From an uncultured Clostridia bacterium (GTDB taxonomy: Bacteria; Bacillota; Clostridia; UBA1381), in NCBI GenBank assembly GCA_959602045.1, contig CAUGRT010000009.1, forward strand, positions 1 to 64,000: 64,000 nt of DNA, in the 5' to 3' direction. Position numbers and translations under genes: made by a program. Of this stretch, positions 35,238 through 45,975 are shown piece after piece (position 1 is the first letter of the stretch; each line of letters starts with the position of its first letter). The notes below the pieces were generated by a model. It was not told the DNA's origin and did no database searches. It saw only the letters and a program-made list of their open reading frames with translations.

Positions 35238-36227
35238 ATGCAAAAAATCAGAATTGGTATTTTGGGTTACGGAAATCTCGGCAAAGGAATCGAGTGTGCC
35301 GTTAAGCAAAATGAAGATATGGAATTGGCGGCTGTCTTTACAAGACGTGCGCCGGAAACGGTAAAAATTATGACAGAGGGCGTGCCGGTTTATTCGGTAG
35401 AAGAAGCTGCGGCAAAGAAGGATGAAATTGACGTTATGATTCTTTGTGGCGGAAGTGCAACGGATCTTCCAAAGCAAACGCCGGAGTATGCTCAATATTT
35501 TAATGTTATTGATAGCTTTGACACACATGCTCGGATTCCGGAGCATTTTGCGGATGTTGATGCAGCTGCAAAGAAAAGCGGCAAGGTTGGCATTATCTCG
35601 GTAGGCTGGGATCCCGGAATGTTCTCATTGAATCGTTTGTATGCAAATGCGATTCTGTCGGACGGTAAGGATTATACGTTCTGGGGTAAGGGCGTCAGCC
35701 AGGGTCATTCAGACGCGATCCGCAGAATTGAGGGCGTTTTGGATGCAAAGCAGTATACAATCCCTGTTGAATCGGCACTTGAAGCGGTTCGCAGCGGTAG
35801 CAATCCGGAATTAACCACCAGAGAAAAGCATGTTCGCGAGTGCTTTGTGGTTGCCGAAGAGGGTGCCGACAAGGAACGCATTGAACGCGAAATCAAAACG
35901 ATGCCAAATTATTTTTCGGATTATGATACAACCGTACATTTTATCAGCGAAGAAGAACTGAAGAAAAATCACAGCGGGATTCCGCACGGCGGTTTTGTGA
36001 TTCGTTGCGGAAAAACAGGTTGGAATCAAGAAAATAACCATATTATTGAATATAGCTTGAAACTGGATTCCAATCCGGAGTTCACCGCATCGGTACTGGT
36101 TGCATATGCAAGAGCAGCATACCGTCTGAACAAAGAGGGTCAAGTGGGCTGCAAAACAGTCTTTGATATTGCACCGGCATATTTATGCAGACAGAGTGGA
36201 GAAGAACTCCGTAAAAATCTGTTGTAA
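35238..36227 (+). CDS. ddh: meso-Diaminopimelate D-dehydrogenase
   Basis: A single-step NADPH-dependent route from tetrahydrodipicolinate to meso-diaminopimelate, serving lysine and peptidoglycan. The 329-residue protein has the Rossmann loop GILGYGNLGKG, LCGGSATDLP, SVGWDPGMFS and GKGVSQGHSDAIRRIEGV, characteristic of this enzyme. Together with lysC at the other end of the window it covers parts of the DAP pathway. It has its own promoter. Confidence 0.95.
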   Translation: MQKIRIGILGYGNLGKGIECAVKQNEDMELAAVFTRRAPETVKIMTEGVPVYSVEEAAAKKDEIDVMILCGGSATDLPKQTPEYAQYFNVIDSFDTHARIPEHFADVDAAAKKSGKVGIISVGWDPGMFSLNRLYANAILSDGKDYTFWGKGVSQGHSDAIRRIEGVLDAKQYTIPVESALEAVRSGSNPELTTREKHVRECFVVAEEGADKERIEREIKTMPNYFSDYDTTVHFISEEELKKNHSGIPHGGFVIRCGKTGWNQENNHIIEYSLKLDSNPEFTASVLVAYARAAYRLNKEGQVGCKTVFDIAPAYLCRQSGEELRKNLL

Positions 36228-36262
36228 TGCGATAAAGATGTATTAAAATTTCAAATAACGGC

Positions 36263-36312
36263 AAAAATAGGTATACGAAAGGAATGAAACTATGAAACGT
36301 ATACCTATTTTT
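36263..36312 (+). promoter_or_regulatory. Hairpin enclosing the sleB translation start
   Basis: A perfect 15-bp stem, AAAAATAGGTATACG (36263-36277) with 36298-36312, has a 20-base loop that holds both the ribosome site AAAGGA and the ATG (36292). The right arm lies in codons 3-7. The 3' side ends in TTTTT, so it might also act as a terminator. Confidence 0.75.
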
Positions 36313-36936
36313 ATTTGTACATGGATTTTTATTTTGTGCGCAATGACACCGGATGCCTTTGCGCTGTCGAAAATCGGTTCGAGAGGGCAGGAGGTTATTA
36401 ATATTCAGACGCGGCTTAAACAGTGGGATTATTATCATTATACAGTGGATGGAATCTATGGCTGGCGAACCTCCGAAGCGGTCAAGCTGTTTCAGCGCAA
36501 GCACGGTTTAACGCCGGACGGAATCTGCGGAAATGCTACGCTTGCGAAAATCGGTTTGAGCAGCTCCGGCGGAACCTCCTCATCCTCCAATGATCATACG
36601 CTGCTCGCAATGGTGATTAACGGCGAGGCAAGAGGGGAGAGCTATGAGGGACAAGTGGCGGTGGGAGCGGTTGTCTTGAACCGCGTCAAGCATGCGTCAT
36701 TCCCCAATACTATTGCAGGCGTGATTTATCAAAAAGGGGCATTTACTGCGGTGGATGACGGGCAGATTAACAAGCCGATTCAAGATTCTTGCTATAAGGC
36801 GGCAAGTGACGCATTAAACGGATGGGATCCGTCCGGCGGCGCGATCTATTATTATAACCCTGCTACGGCAACGTCAAGCTGGATTTGGTCGCGTCCGGTT
36901 ATTAAAACAATCGGGAAACATGTTTTCTGCAAATAA
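36292..36936 (+). CDS. sleB: Spore cortex-lytic enzyme SleB
   Basis: A germination lytic transglycosylase that digests cortex peptidoglycan. The 214-residue preprotein has a signal peptide cut near DAFA-LSKIG (24/25), a peptidoglycan-binding domain type 1 (about 27-88: GSRGQEVINIQTRL ... VDGIYGWRTSEAV), a Ser/Gly linker, and a Hydrolase_2 catalytic domain with Glu112 in NGEARGE and VGAVVLNRV. The ypeB partner gene that often follows sleB is absent. The initiation region sits in a hairpin loop. I could not define a SigG promoter. Confidence 0.93.
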   Translation: MKRIPIFICTWIFILCAMTPDAFALSKIGSRGQEVINIQTRLKQWDYYHYTVDGIYGWRTSEAVKLFQRKHGLTPDGICGNATLAKIGLSSSGGTSSSSNDHTLLAMVINGEARGESYEGQVAVGAVVLNRVKHASFPNTIAGVIYQKGAFTAVDDGQINKPIQDSCYKAASDALNGWDPSGGAIYYYNPATATSSWIWSRPVIKTIGKHVFCK

Positions 36937-36940
36937 AAAA

Positions 36941-36987
36941 ATTGTAAAAACAAATACGAGGGAGTTCCTCGTATTTGTTTTTACAAT
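36941..36987. terminator. Bidirectional terminator between sleB and the CoA ligase gene
   Basis: A 21-bp stem (36941-36961 with 36967-36987) and 5-base loop, with A/T tracts on both sides, between converging genes. Confidence 0.9.
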
Positions 36988-36996
36988 CTATGAATT

Positions 36997-38631
36997 TTAT
37001 TCTTTTGTTTGCGCCTCTACCAGACTTTCACCACAGTAGCGCTCGCGCAGTTTCGGCTTTTCAATTTTTCCTGTTGGGTTTCTCGGAACATCGGCGAAAA
37101 TGATTTTTCTCGGACGCTTGTACCGCGGCAGCTCATGACAAAATTCATTGATTTCTTCTTCCGTGCAAGAATAGCCCGGCTTTAATTCAATGATAGCGGC
37201 TGCAATCTCACCCAGACGGTGATCCGGTAAACCGATAACCGCGACATCCTTAATCGCTTCATGCTGTCTTAAGAAATCTTCAATCTGTACCGGATAAAGA
37301 TTTTCACCGCCGGAGATGATGACATCCTTTGCTCTGTCAACCAGATAGATAAAGCCGTCCTCATCCTCGCGCGCCATATCACCGGTCAAAAGCCATCCGT
37401 CACGCAACACTTCATCGGTGGATTTTTTGTCATTATAATAGCAAGTCATAACGCCGGGACCCTTTACTGCCAGTTCTCCGACATCGCCGGGAACTACGGC
37501 ATTGCCGTCCTTATCGACGATCTTAACCTCCCAACCGTATCCGGCTTTTCCAATCGCACCTACTTTATGAATATTTTCAACGCCCAAATGAACACATCCC
37601 GGCCCAATGGATTCACTCAAGCCGTAATTGGTATCGTATTGATGATGCGGAAAATGCTGTTTCCAACGCTTGATCAAGCTGGGGGGAACAGGCTGCGCAC
37701 CGATATGCATTAATCGCCACTGATCCAATTTGTATCGGTTTAAATCAATCTCGCCACGGTCAATAGCGTCCAGAATATCCTGTGCCCAGGGAACGAGCAG
37801 CCAAACAATCGTACAGCCTTCTTCCGAAATTGCCTGCAAAATCCATTCCGGATTAATACCCTTTAATAATACGGCAGTACCGCCCGAAATCAAGCTGCCA
37901 AACCAATGCATTTTTGCCCCAGTATGATATAACGGGGGAATACATAGGAAGATATCCTTTTTCGTCTGACCGTGATGGGCTTGCTCCACTTTTGCGGAAT
38001 GTACCAAGCTTCTGTGCTTATGTAAAATGGCTTTCGGAAAACCGGTCGTTCCCGATGAAAAATAAATTGCGGCATAGTCATCGTCTGTCAGAGTGACTTC
38101 CGGCGCAATGCTCCGCATAAACTTTACCAGATAATCATAGCTTTCCGCAAAAGTCGGACAGGCTTCACCGACATAAAACAGATGCTTAACTCTCGGAATA
38201 TGATCGCAGATTTCCTCCACGCGCCCGATAAATTCAGACCCGAATACGAGAATATCCGCCTCCGAAAGCTCTAAGCAATATTTGATTTCATCAGCAGTAT
38301 AGCGATAGTTCAGCGGAACCGCAATCGCACCGGCTTTTAAAATTCCGAAATAAATCGGCAGCCATTCCAAGCAGTTCATCAAAAGAATCGCTACTTTATC
38401 GCCCTTTCGGATTCCGCGGCTTAACAATAAATTTGCAAAACGATTGGCTTTTTTGTCAAAGTCCAGCCAGGTAATTTCCCGGCGCCCTGCGTTCATAGGG
38501 TTCGTTTCAATCAAAGAATATTCGCGCCAGGTCACTTTTGCCTGCTCCATGACCTTCGGGTTGATTTCCACCAACGCAGTATCCTGCGGATATTCCTTTG
38601 CATTTCTTTCTAAAAATTCTGTAATCGGCAT
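36997..38631 (-). CDS. AMP-forming acyl/aryl-CoA synthetase
   Basis: Activates a carboxylic acid to its CoA thioester through an acyl-adenylate. The 544-residue protein has the P-loop-like YFSSGTTGFPKA, the NYGLSES motif, GWLLTGDMAREDEDG, the hinge DRAKDVIISGGENLYP and the C-terminal catalytic Lys in NPTGKIEKPKLRE. The substrate cannot be read: fatty, aromatic or branched acids are all possible. ATG 38631 follows AAGGAAG; upstream in-frame codons belong to the overlap with the symporter end. The symporter gene lies 25 bases upstream in the same operon, suggesting uptake followed by CoA activation of one organic acid. Confidence 0.88.
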   Translation of the reverse strand: MPITEFLERNAKEYPQDTALVEINPKVMEQAKVTWREYSLIETNPMNAGRREITWLDFDKKANRFANLLLSRGIRKGDKVAILLMNCLEWLPIYFGILKAGAIAVPLNYRYTADEIKYCLELSEADILVFGSEFIGRVEEICDHIPRVKHLFYVGEACPTFAESYDYLVKFMRSIAPEVTLTDDDYAAIYFSSGTTGFPKAILHKHRSLVHSAKVEQAHHGQTKKDIFLCIPPLYHTGAKMHWFGSLISGGTAVLLKGINPEWILQAISEEGCTIVWLLVPWAQDILDAIDRGEIDLNRYKLDQWRLMHIGAQPVPPSLIKRWKQHFPHHQYDTNYGLSESIGPGCVHLGVENIHKVGAIGKAGYGWEVKIVDKDGNAVVPGDVGELAVKGPGVMTCYYNDKKSTDEVLRDGWLLTGDMAREDEDGFIYLVDRAKDVIISGGENLYPVQIEDFLRQHEAIKDVAVIGLPDHRLGEIAAAIIELKPGYSCTEEEINEFCHELPRYKRPRKIIFADVPRNPTGKIEKPKLRERYCGESLVEAQTKE

Positions 38632-38656
38632 GAGTAAACTTCCTTCTTTATATTCT

Positions 38657-40213
38657 TTATTTGCTGAACACTTTGTCAATATGTTCGGCGCTGAATTTTT
38701 TTGTAAAAGCTGAAACAATCGGCACAACAATCAGCGAAACTGCCATTGCCGCAACACCCATTTCGGGCGCTTTGGAGGAGGCTGCCTTGAAAGCAGCATA
38801 TAAATCGTTTCCGCCGGCGTTTATGGCTGTTAAAACAATCGTTGTCACCGCAACGGTCAGAAATCCTGCAATCATTCCTGCCCATGCTCCGGCTTTGGTT
38901 GTTTTCTTTGAATAGATTCCCCATACATACGGGCCGATGAAACAGCCGGACACAATACCCCAGCTAAAGGACATAATGTTGACGATAATCGTGATGTTTT
39001 GTGTTGCAAAGATATAAGACAGCGCAACGAAGAGGATACACAAACCTCTTGTCAGCGTCATTTCCTGCTGTTTCGTATAATTCTTTTTAATCGTCGGCGC
39101 GAGGTCGATTGAAATCGCGGATGCTGAGGATAGTACTACTGAGGACAGCGTGGACATGGACGCTGACAACAGCAGCAGCAGAATGACCGCGAGAATGATA
39201 ATCGTTCCGAGATTTCCTCCCAGGGACTGCATTAACACGCTCGGAATGACTGCGTCATGTCCGCCCTCCGGCAATTGATTGTTCAATACCAATCTTGAAA
39301 GCGAACCGATAAAATATGCGCCTGCACCGATAATCAGCGCAAACACCGTTGAAACAACCGTAGCGGTTTTGATCGAACGATCGTCCTTGATTGCGTAATA
39401 TTTGCTTACCATCTGCGGAAGTCCCCAAGTACCGAAGCTCGTTAAGAGAATATTGGTGCAGAGGAATTTCCATGCGTTTCCGCCGAAAAGATTAGTAAGC
39501 TGTGCGCCGGTAATGCCATCGCCATTATCGGGAATGGCAGCGAGGTTTTGATAAAATTCGCCGAAGCCACCGACACTTTTGTTATTCACGATGGCAATCA
39601 CCATCGCAAATACGCCGAATATCATAATCAATCCCTGAATGAAGTCCGTATAGGCTGCGGCAATATAACCGCCGAGCATCAGGTAAATTGCTGTGACAAC
39701 CGCAATAATCAGCATCCAGGTTGAGGTCGGTACACCGGGGAAGATTGCGCTGAACATGCCGCCCAATCCTTTATAAACCGCTGCGGAATACGGAACCAGA
39801 AAAATGAAGATAATCAGTGCCGCAACTACCTTAAAGGCGGTGGAACTGTATCTTCCCTCAAAAAATTCCGGCATGGTTTTGGCTTGCAGCGTATGGGTCA
39901 TGGAACGTGTGCGCTTTGCAAGCAGCTTCCAGGCAAGCAGACATCCCAATACCGCATTGCCGATTCCGATCCATAACGAACCCAAACCGATATCCCAACC
40001 ATGCTTTCCGGCATAGCCTACAAAAATAACGGCAGAAAAATAAGAGGTTCCATAAGCAAACGCGCTGACCCAAGGCCCGATGTTTCGTCCGCCTAAAAGG
40101 AAATCCTCTATTTTTTGTATCTGTCTTACGCTAAATACACCGATTGCTACCATCAGACAGGCAAATGCAATCAATGCGATAACTGTAACAGTCTGTACTA
40201 ATTGTAAATTCAT
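38657..40213 (-). CDS. Sodium:solute symporter (SSS family)
   Basis: A 518-residue membrane protein with about 13 helices. It begins LVQTVTVIALIAFACLMVAIG and has the family features GGRNIGPWVSAFAYGTSYFSAVIF, where helix 1 and its Na+ and substrate residues lie, and SASMSTLSSVVLSSASAISIDL, the Na2-site Ser/Thr region of helix 8. The substrate class is unclear: proline-like, pantothenate or carboxylate. It is the first gene of a two-gene minus-strand operon with the CoA ligase. A -10-like TATAAT lies at 40296-40291 on the minus strand, without a good -35. Confidence 0.9.
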   Translation of the reverse strand: MNLQLVQTVTVIALIAFACLMVAIGVFSVRQIQKIEDFLLGGRNIGPWVSAFAYGTSYFSAVIFVGYAGKHGWDIGLGSLWIGIGNAVLGCLLAWKLLAKRTRSMTHTLQAKTMPEFFEGRYSSTAFKVVAALIIFIFLVPYSAAVYKGLGGMFSAIFPGVPTSTWMLIIAVVTAIYLMLGGYIAAAYTDFIQGLIMIFGVFAMVIAIVNNKSVGGFGEFYQNLAAIPDNGDGITGAQLTNLFGGNAWKFLCTNILLTSFGTWGLPQMVSKYYAIKDDRSIKTATVVSTVFALIIGAGAYFIGSLSRLVLNNQLPEGGHDAVIPSVLMQSLGGNLGTIIILAVILLLLLSASMSTLSSVVLSSASAISIDLAPTIKKNYTKQQEMTLTRGLCILFVALSYIFATQNITIIVNIMSFSWGIVSGCFIGPYVWGIYSKKTTKAGAWAGMIAGFLTVAVTTIVLTAINAGGNDLYAAFKAASSKAPEMGVAAMAVSLIVVPIVSAFTKKFSAEHIDKVFSK

Positions 40214-40577
40214 TTTTTTTCCATCCTTCCGTTTTACCTTTTATTTTGTGATTTTTTTGTCCGTTTTCCATGCCTCAATACTACATCATGATTATATCAT
40301 ATTTTATACCTAAAATAAAGAGATTTTTGTAATTTTGTTAATACTATATAGATTGCTGTAATACGATTTGTTAAAAATTCACAATAAGCGGTAAAGGATA
40401 GAGAAAATTGTTTTCGACATTGAATTTCGAAATCCGTTTTTTTCTGTACAAATTTATTCAAAATATGCAAAAAATCGCTCCAGCCCTTGACCTTGACGGG
40501 GCGAATGTGGTATAATACGTTCTGATATAAAAATCATGGAAATGTTGTTGCCGGAGGGCAACGGAATGGAGTTTACT
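40214..40577. other. Gene-free spacer between divergent symporter and argH
   Basis: AT-rich, with the symporter leader on the left and the argH promoter on the right. No open frame, repeat element or structured leader is evident. Confidence 0.6.
40487..40516 (+). promoter_or_regulatory. Promoter of argH
   Basis: -35 TTGACC (40487-40492), an 18-base spacer and -10 TATAAT (40511-40516). Confidence 0.75.
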
Positions 40578-41960
40578 ATGGCAAAATTATGGGGAGGACG
40601 GTTTCAAAAAAACACCGACAAAAAAGTAGATGATTTTAATTCCTCCATCCGTTTTGATAAGCGGATGTATCGGCAGGATATACAAGGTTCAATTGCGCAT
40701 GCGACAATGCTTGGACGGCAGGGAATTATCCCGCGTGAGGATAGCGAAGCGATTGTTTGTGAGTTGAAAAATATATTGCAGGATATTGAGGACGGCAAGG
40801 TTGAATTTTTAATTGACGCCGAGGATATTCATATGAATATTGAAAAGATTCTGACCGATCGTATCGGAGATGCAGGAAAGCGTCTGCATACCGGTCGCAG
40901 CCGGAATGATCAGGTGGCATTGGATATTCGGATGTATCTGATGGATGAAACGGAAGAAATCCGAAAAATGCTGCTGCATACGCTGACTGTATTAACTGAT
41001 CTTGCGGAGGAGCATACGGAAACGATCATGCCCGGATATACGCATTTGCAAAAGGCGCAGCCGGTGACGTTTGCGCATCATTTGATGGCGTATTTTGAAA
41101 TGTTTAAACGGGATTATCAGCGTTTGGAGGACTGCCGCAGACGGACAAATGTGATGCCCTTGGGATCGGGAGCGCTTGCCGGAACGACTTATCCGCTGGA
41201 CAGAGAATTTGTTGCGGAAACGTTGGGATTTGATTCGGTAACAATGAACTCACTGGATGGTGTTTCGGACAGAGATTTTGTGATTGAGCTTGCCTCCTGT
41301 TTGGCGATAGTAATGATGCACTTATCGCGTTTTTGCGAAGAATTGATTCTGTGGTCAAGCCATGAATTTTCCTTTGTGGAGATGGATGACGCATTTTCGA
41401 CTGGTTCTTCCATTATGCCGCAAAAGAAAAATCCGGATGTTGCCGAGCTGATTCGCGGTAAGACGGGACGCGTTTATGGGCATTTAATGGGATTGCTGAC
41501 GACGATGAAAGGGATTCCGCTGGCTTATAATAAGGATATGCAGGAGGATAAGGAACCGATTTTTGACAGTATTGACACCGTTAAGCTGTGTATTCCCGTA
41601 TTCTGCGACATGATTGCGACGATGACGGTGAAAAAGGATAATATGCTCAAAGGCTCAAAGGGCGGCTTTACCAATGCAACGGATGTTGCGGACTACCTTG
41701 TCAAGAAAGGTTTGCCATTCCGCGAAGCGCACAGTGTTGTCGGACAAATGGTTTATTATGCTGTCACCCAAAATAAAAATTTGGATGATTTTACAATGGA
41801 GGAATTTAAGAAGTTTTCGGATTGCATTGAGGAAGATATTTATCATGCCATCAGCATGGAAACCTGCGTGAATGACAGAAAGATCATCGGCGGCCCGGCA
41901 AAGGAAACGGTGGAAAAGGCGATTGCTGCTGCAAAGGCTTTTATTCGGGACGCTGAATAA
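40578..41960 (+). CDS. argH: Argininosuccinate lyase
   Basis: Splits argininosuccinate to arginine and fumarate. The 460-residue protein begins MAKLWGGRF and has [11 protein letters not shown], the [13 protein letters not shown] segment [14 protein letters not shown], and the catalytic Ser loop [12 protein letters not shown]. Normal length. ATG 40578 follows TGGAG; an ATG at 40536 lacks family support. argG does not precede it, so arginine genes are scattered. Two hairpin repeats follow. Confidence 0.96.
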   Translation: MAKLWGGRFQKNTDKKVDDFNSSIRFDKRMYRQDIQGSIAHATMLGRQGIIPREDSEAIVCELKNILQDIEDGKVEFLIDAEDIHMNIEKILTDRIGDAGKRLHTGRSRNDQVALDIRMYLMDETEEIRKMLLHTLTVLTDLAEEHTETIMPGYTHLQKAQPVTFAHHLMAYFEMFKRDYQRLEDCRRRTNVMPLGSGALAGTTYPLDREFVAETLGFDSVTMNSLDGVSDRDFVIELASCLAIVMMHLSRFCEELILWSSHEFSFVEMDDAFSTGSSIMPQKKNPDVAELIRGKTGRVYGHLMGLLTTMKGIPLAYNKDMQEDKEPIFDSIDTVKLCIPVFCDMIATMTVKKDNMLKGSKGGFTNATDVADYLVKKGLPFREAHSVVGQMVYYAVTQNKNLDDFTMEEFKKFSDCIEEDIYHAISMETCVNDRKIIGGPAKETVEKAIAAAKAFIRDAE

Positions 41961-41983
41961 GGGGGTTGCTGTTATTCGGGAGA

Positions 41984-42076
41984 GGGAAATTCATCTGTTT
42001 TCATTCTATTACAGCTCAGACATCCGCTACGCTGCGCGGAACTCGCTTTCATAGAATGAAAACAGATGAATTTCCC
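41984..42076 (-). repeat. Dispersed hairpin element, copy 7 (core on minus strand)
   Basis: Perfect 26-bp arms (41984-42009 and 42051-42076), 41-base loop. The inner arm reads CATTCTAT and its partner ATAGAATG, where other copies have CGTTTTAT, a coordinated change on both sides. Confidence 0.92.
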
Positions 42077-42119
42077 AGCGGTCTATCCGATTATTGATGG
42101 TAATGTATCATTATTGAAT

Positions 42120-42212
42120 GAATTTTTATCTGTTTTTTGTTCTATTCCGGCTCAAACATCCGCTACGCTGCGCGGAACTCGCTTTTATAAAATAAAAAAC
42201 AGATAAAAATTC
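42120..42212 (-). repeat. Dispersed hairpin element, copy 8 (core on minus strand)
   Basis: 26-base arms (42120-42145 and 42187-42212) with two non-identical positions (one G-U, one mismatch); 41-base loop. Same orientation as copy 7, 43 bases apart, in the argH-pdxY gap. Confidence 0.9.
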
Positions 42213-42259
42213 CTGTTACAACATGAATTATTATTTAAAATCTAAGGAGAGAAAAGATT

Positions 42260-43105
42260 ATGAAACGAATTATGACAATACAAGATATATCCTGTATCGG
42301 AAAATGCTCGCTGACTGTAGCACTTCCGATTATCTCGGCAATGGGCGTAGAAGCCGGAATTTTACCGACGGCTGTCTTATCCACACATACGCAGTTTAAA
42401 AATTTCACATTCCGCGATTTGACCGATGAAATTCAGCCTATATCCGATCATTGGAAAAGTGAGGGGATCGGTTTTGACGCAATTTATACCGGCTATCTGG
42501 GTTCATTTGAACAGATCGCATTGGTGTCGAAGTTTTTTGATACATTTGGAACGCCGCAAAATCAGATTATTATTGATCCGGTTATGGGGGATTACGGTAA
42601 GCTTTATCCTGGATTTACTGAAGATTTTGCAAAGGAAATGGCGAAACTGTGCGGAAAAGCAGATATTATTCTGCCGAATATGACCGAGGCATCCTATATG
42701 CTGGGCATTGATTATGTCGAGAGTGGCTATGATGAAGCCTATGTTAAGGAAGTTTTATATAAGCTGAGTCAGCTGGGCGCAAAGAATACGGTTCTTACCG
42801 GCGTAAGCTTTGAAAAAGGGAAGCTGGGCGTTATGGCATACAATTCGGAAAGCGGAGAGTATTTCAGCTATTTTAATGATGAAGTGGACGCGAAATATCA
42901 TGGCACCGGCGATGTATTTGCAAGCTGCTGTACGGGTGCGCTCATGAATGATTTATCGTTGGCGGATTCTTTGAAAATTGCCGCTGATTATACGGCGCGT
43001 TGTATTCAGAATACAATGGACGATCCGGACAGACGTACCTATGGCGTGAATTTTGAAGCTGAAATTCCGTATATGGTTCATCGGTTGGAGCAGGAAAAAA
43101 ATTAA
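42260..43105 (+). CDS. pdxY: Pyridoxamine/pyridoxal kinase
   Basis: Phosphorylates B6 vitamers in salvage. The 281-residue ribokinase-fold protein begins MKRIMTIQDISCIGKCSL, typical of PdxY/PdxK, and shows PVMGDYGKLYPG, LPNMTEASYMLG and the ATP-site loop HGTGDVFASC with catalytic Asp. It could be PdxK-type; the distinction is not safe. It sits between repeat copies 8 and 9 and ends at its own terminator. Confidence 0.88.
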   Translation: MKRIMTIQDISCIGKCSLTVALPIISAMGVEAGILPTAVLSTHTQFKNFTFRDLTDEIQPISDHWKSEGIGFDAIYTGYLGSFEQIALVSKFFDTFGTPQNQIIIDPVMGDYGKLYPGFTEDFAKEMAKLCGKADIILPNMTEASYMLGIDYVESGYDEAYVKEVLYKLSQLGAKNTVLTGVSFEKGKLGVMAYNSESGEYFSYFNDEVDAKYHGTGDVFASCCTGALMNDLSLADSLKIAADYTARCIQNTMDDPDRRTYGVNFEAEIPYMVHRLEQEKN

Positions 43106-43111
43106 GTATGT

Positions 43112-43137
43112 AAGGGGCGATGTCAGTATCGCCCCTT
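43112..43137 (+). terminator. Terminator after pdxY
   Basis: AAGGGGCGAT (43112-43121) pairs with ATCGCCCCTT (43128-43137), followed by T tract. Confidence 0.88.
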
Positions 43138-43162
43138 TTTCAATGATAATTTTTCTTGAAGT

Positions 43163-43242
43163 GAAATTCTATCTGTTTGGCGAGTTCCGCGCAACGTAGC
43201 GGATGTTTGAGCTGAAATAGAGCGAAAAACAGATGAACTTTC
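43163..43242 (+). repeat. Dispersed hairpin element, copy 9 (left arm deleted)
   Basis: The left arm stops after ATCTGTTT (43163-43178) and joins the core directly, losing about 12 bases; the right arm (43217-43242) is complete. It lies in the gap between converging pdxY and eno. Confidence 0.82.
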
Positions 43243-43259
43243 TTCTCGTTACATTTGAA

Positions 43260-44543
<1,284 letters not shown>

Positions 44544-44643
44544 TCACAAAATATAAGGCGGAAAAAATTTCTTCCCATGCCTGAGATAGGCAGACCTTTG
44601 CCGCACTGTTTTTATTATCCTGCAAAAAAGTAAAAAATATACA

Positions 44644-44672
44644 TTGACGGAATAAGAAAAATAGTTTATAAT
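44644..44672 (+). promoter_or_regulatory. Promoter of the secreted transglycosylase-like gene
   Basis: -35 TTGACG (44644-44649), a 17-base spacer and -10 TATAAT (44667-44672). It leaves a leader of nearly 150 bases (about 44679-44826) in which I recognise no riboswitch; it has several possible short stems. Confidence 0.82.
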
Positions 44673-44826
44673 AGAGGTGCGGCGTATTGCCGTTATAGGG
44701 AAATCAGGGAGAATACTGCTTGGCTTCCGATTTACGACTACATATTTGCCGGGCAGTGAATGGATTTTCATGGTGAGGAATGTCGGATGAACTTGCCGAA
44801 AAATAAAATCAGAAAGGAATGATTAA

Positions 44827-45825
44827 ATGCTGAGAAAAAAAGTGGCAGCAGTGCTGGCGGCTCTGATGATGACATCCTCTCTGACCGCATTCGCTTCCGG
44901 AGCAATCCCGGATCATAAAGGGACAAGCATGGAGGGCATTGCGATTGGTACGGAGTCGGTCAATTCAAATGTAAAAGCTTATTTTGATTTGTTTAAGAAA
45001 TACGGGGATCAGTACGGAGTAGACCCAAACCTGCTCGCGTCGATCTGTCAGCAGGAATCCTCCGGAATTAACTGGAGTCACCGTTCGGATGGCAGTGAGA
45101 TGCCGGCGTGGGGGATTATGCAGATTGAATATACATTGGAAAAAGCATTTGCGGAATTTGGTAAGGAAACAACAGGTGTGGAATGGACGTTACAGGATCG
45201 TTTGGATCCGGAAAAAAGCATTAGCTTTGCGGCACATCTGATTTCACAAGCCTTGATTCGCTATGATTGCGATTACTTAAAGATGATACAGAGCTATAAT
45301 TTCGGTTCGACTGTGCTGGATCGAATCATTGCCGCAAAGGGCGATGCATGGATGAGCGAACGGGTTAATGCCAAAAATTATGCAACCAACTGGAATTATA
45401 GCACATACGGAGATGCGCAGTATATAGAGCATGTTTTGCGATATTATAAGAAATACATGGATTATTGCGGCGCAAAGGTGCGAATCAATGGGAAACTGGT
45501 TGAATTTGAAAATCAGTATCCGGTGATCGAGGACGACAGAACTTTGATACCGATTCGGGGCTTGTTGGAGAAGCTGGGCGCTTCGGTATCGTGGGATCAC
45601 GATAACTATAATGCCATTGTCGAAAGAAACGGCGTAACGGTGGTTCTTCCGATCGGTTCTTCAACCGCCTATGTGAACGGACAGGCGGTTGAACTGGACG
45701 TACCGGCAGAGCTTCGGAACGGAAGAACGATGGTTCCACTTCGTTTTGTTCTGGATAACTTCGGTATTGAAATTGAATGGGATCAAGATACGAGAACGGT
45801 CAGTATTGTGAATATTTTCAACTGA
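44827..45825 (+). CDS. Secreted lytic transglycosylase-like (SLT) protein with copper-amine-oxidase-N-like domain
   Basis: A 332-residue preprotein. The signal peptide ends near LTAFA-SG (24). The SLT/goose-lysozyme-like domain (about 48-205) has ASICQQESSG with candidate catalytic Glu77, WGIMQIE and SYNFG. The C-terminal domain (about 219-332) matches the copper amine oxidase N-terminal-like wall module: VRINGKLVEF, DDRTLIPIRGLLEKLGASVSWD, NGRTMVPLRFVLDNFG. It probably remodels peptidoglycan outside the cell. It has its own promoter, a long leader and a terminator. Confidence 0.88.
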   Translation: MLRKKVAAVLAALMMTSSLTAFASGAIPDHKGTSMEGIAIGTESVNSNVKAYFDLFKKYGDQYGVDPNLLASICQQESSGINWSHRSDGSEMPAWGIMQIEYTLEKAFAEFGKETTGVEWTLQDRLDPEKSISFAAHLISQALIRYDCDYLKMIQSYNFGSTVLDRIIAAKGDAWMSERVNAKNYATNWNYSTYGDAQYIEHVLRYYKKYMDYCGAKVRINGKLVEFENQYPVIEDDRTLIPIRGLLEKLGASVSWDHDNYNAIVERNGVTVVLPIGSSTAYVNGQAVELDVPAELRNGRTMVPLRFVLDNFGIEIEWDQDTRTVSIVNIFN

Positions 45826-45846
45826 TCCGATAGGATCTGAACCCTG

Positions 45847-45883
45847 AAAAAGCGGCGCAGTGATAGAGGCTGTGCCGCTTTTT
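45847..45883 (+). terminator. Terminator after the SLT-domain gene
   Basis: A 14-base stem (45847-45860 with 45870-45883, one G-U) ending in TTTTT. Confidence 0.88.
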
Positions 45884-45975
45884 GTGTGGTCTATTTTTGA
45901 TTCAGCCAATGAATAGGACATAATTTGGATTTTTCAGCAATGACGAAATCTCCATATTTTATATCGAAAAATTCA

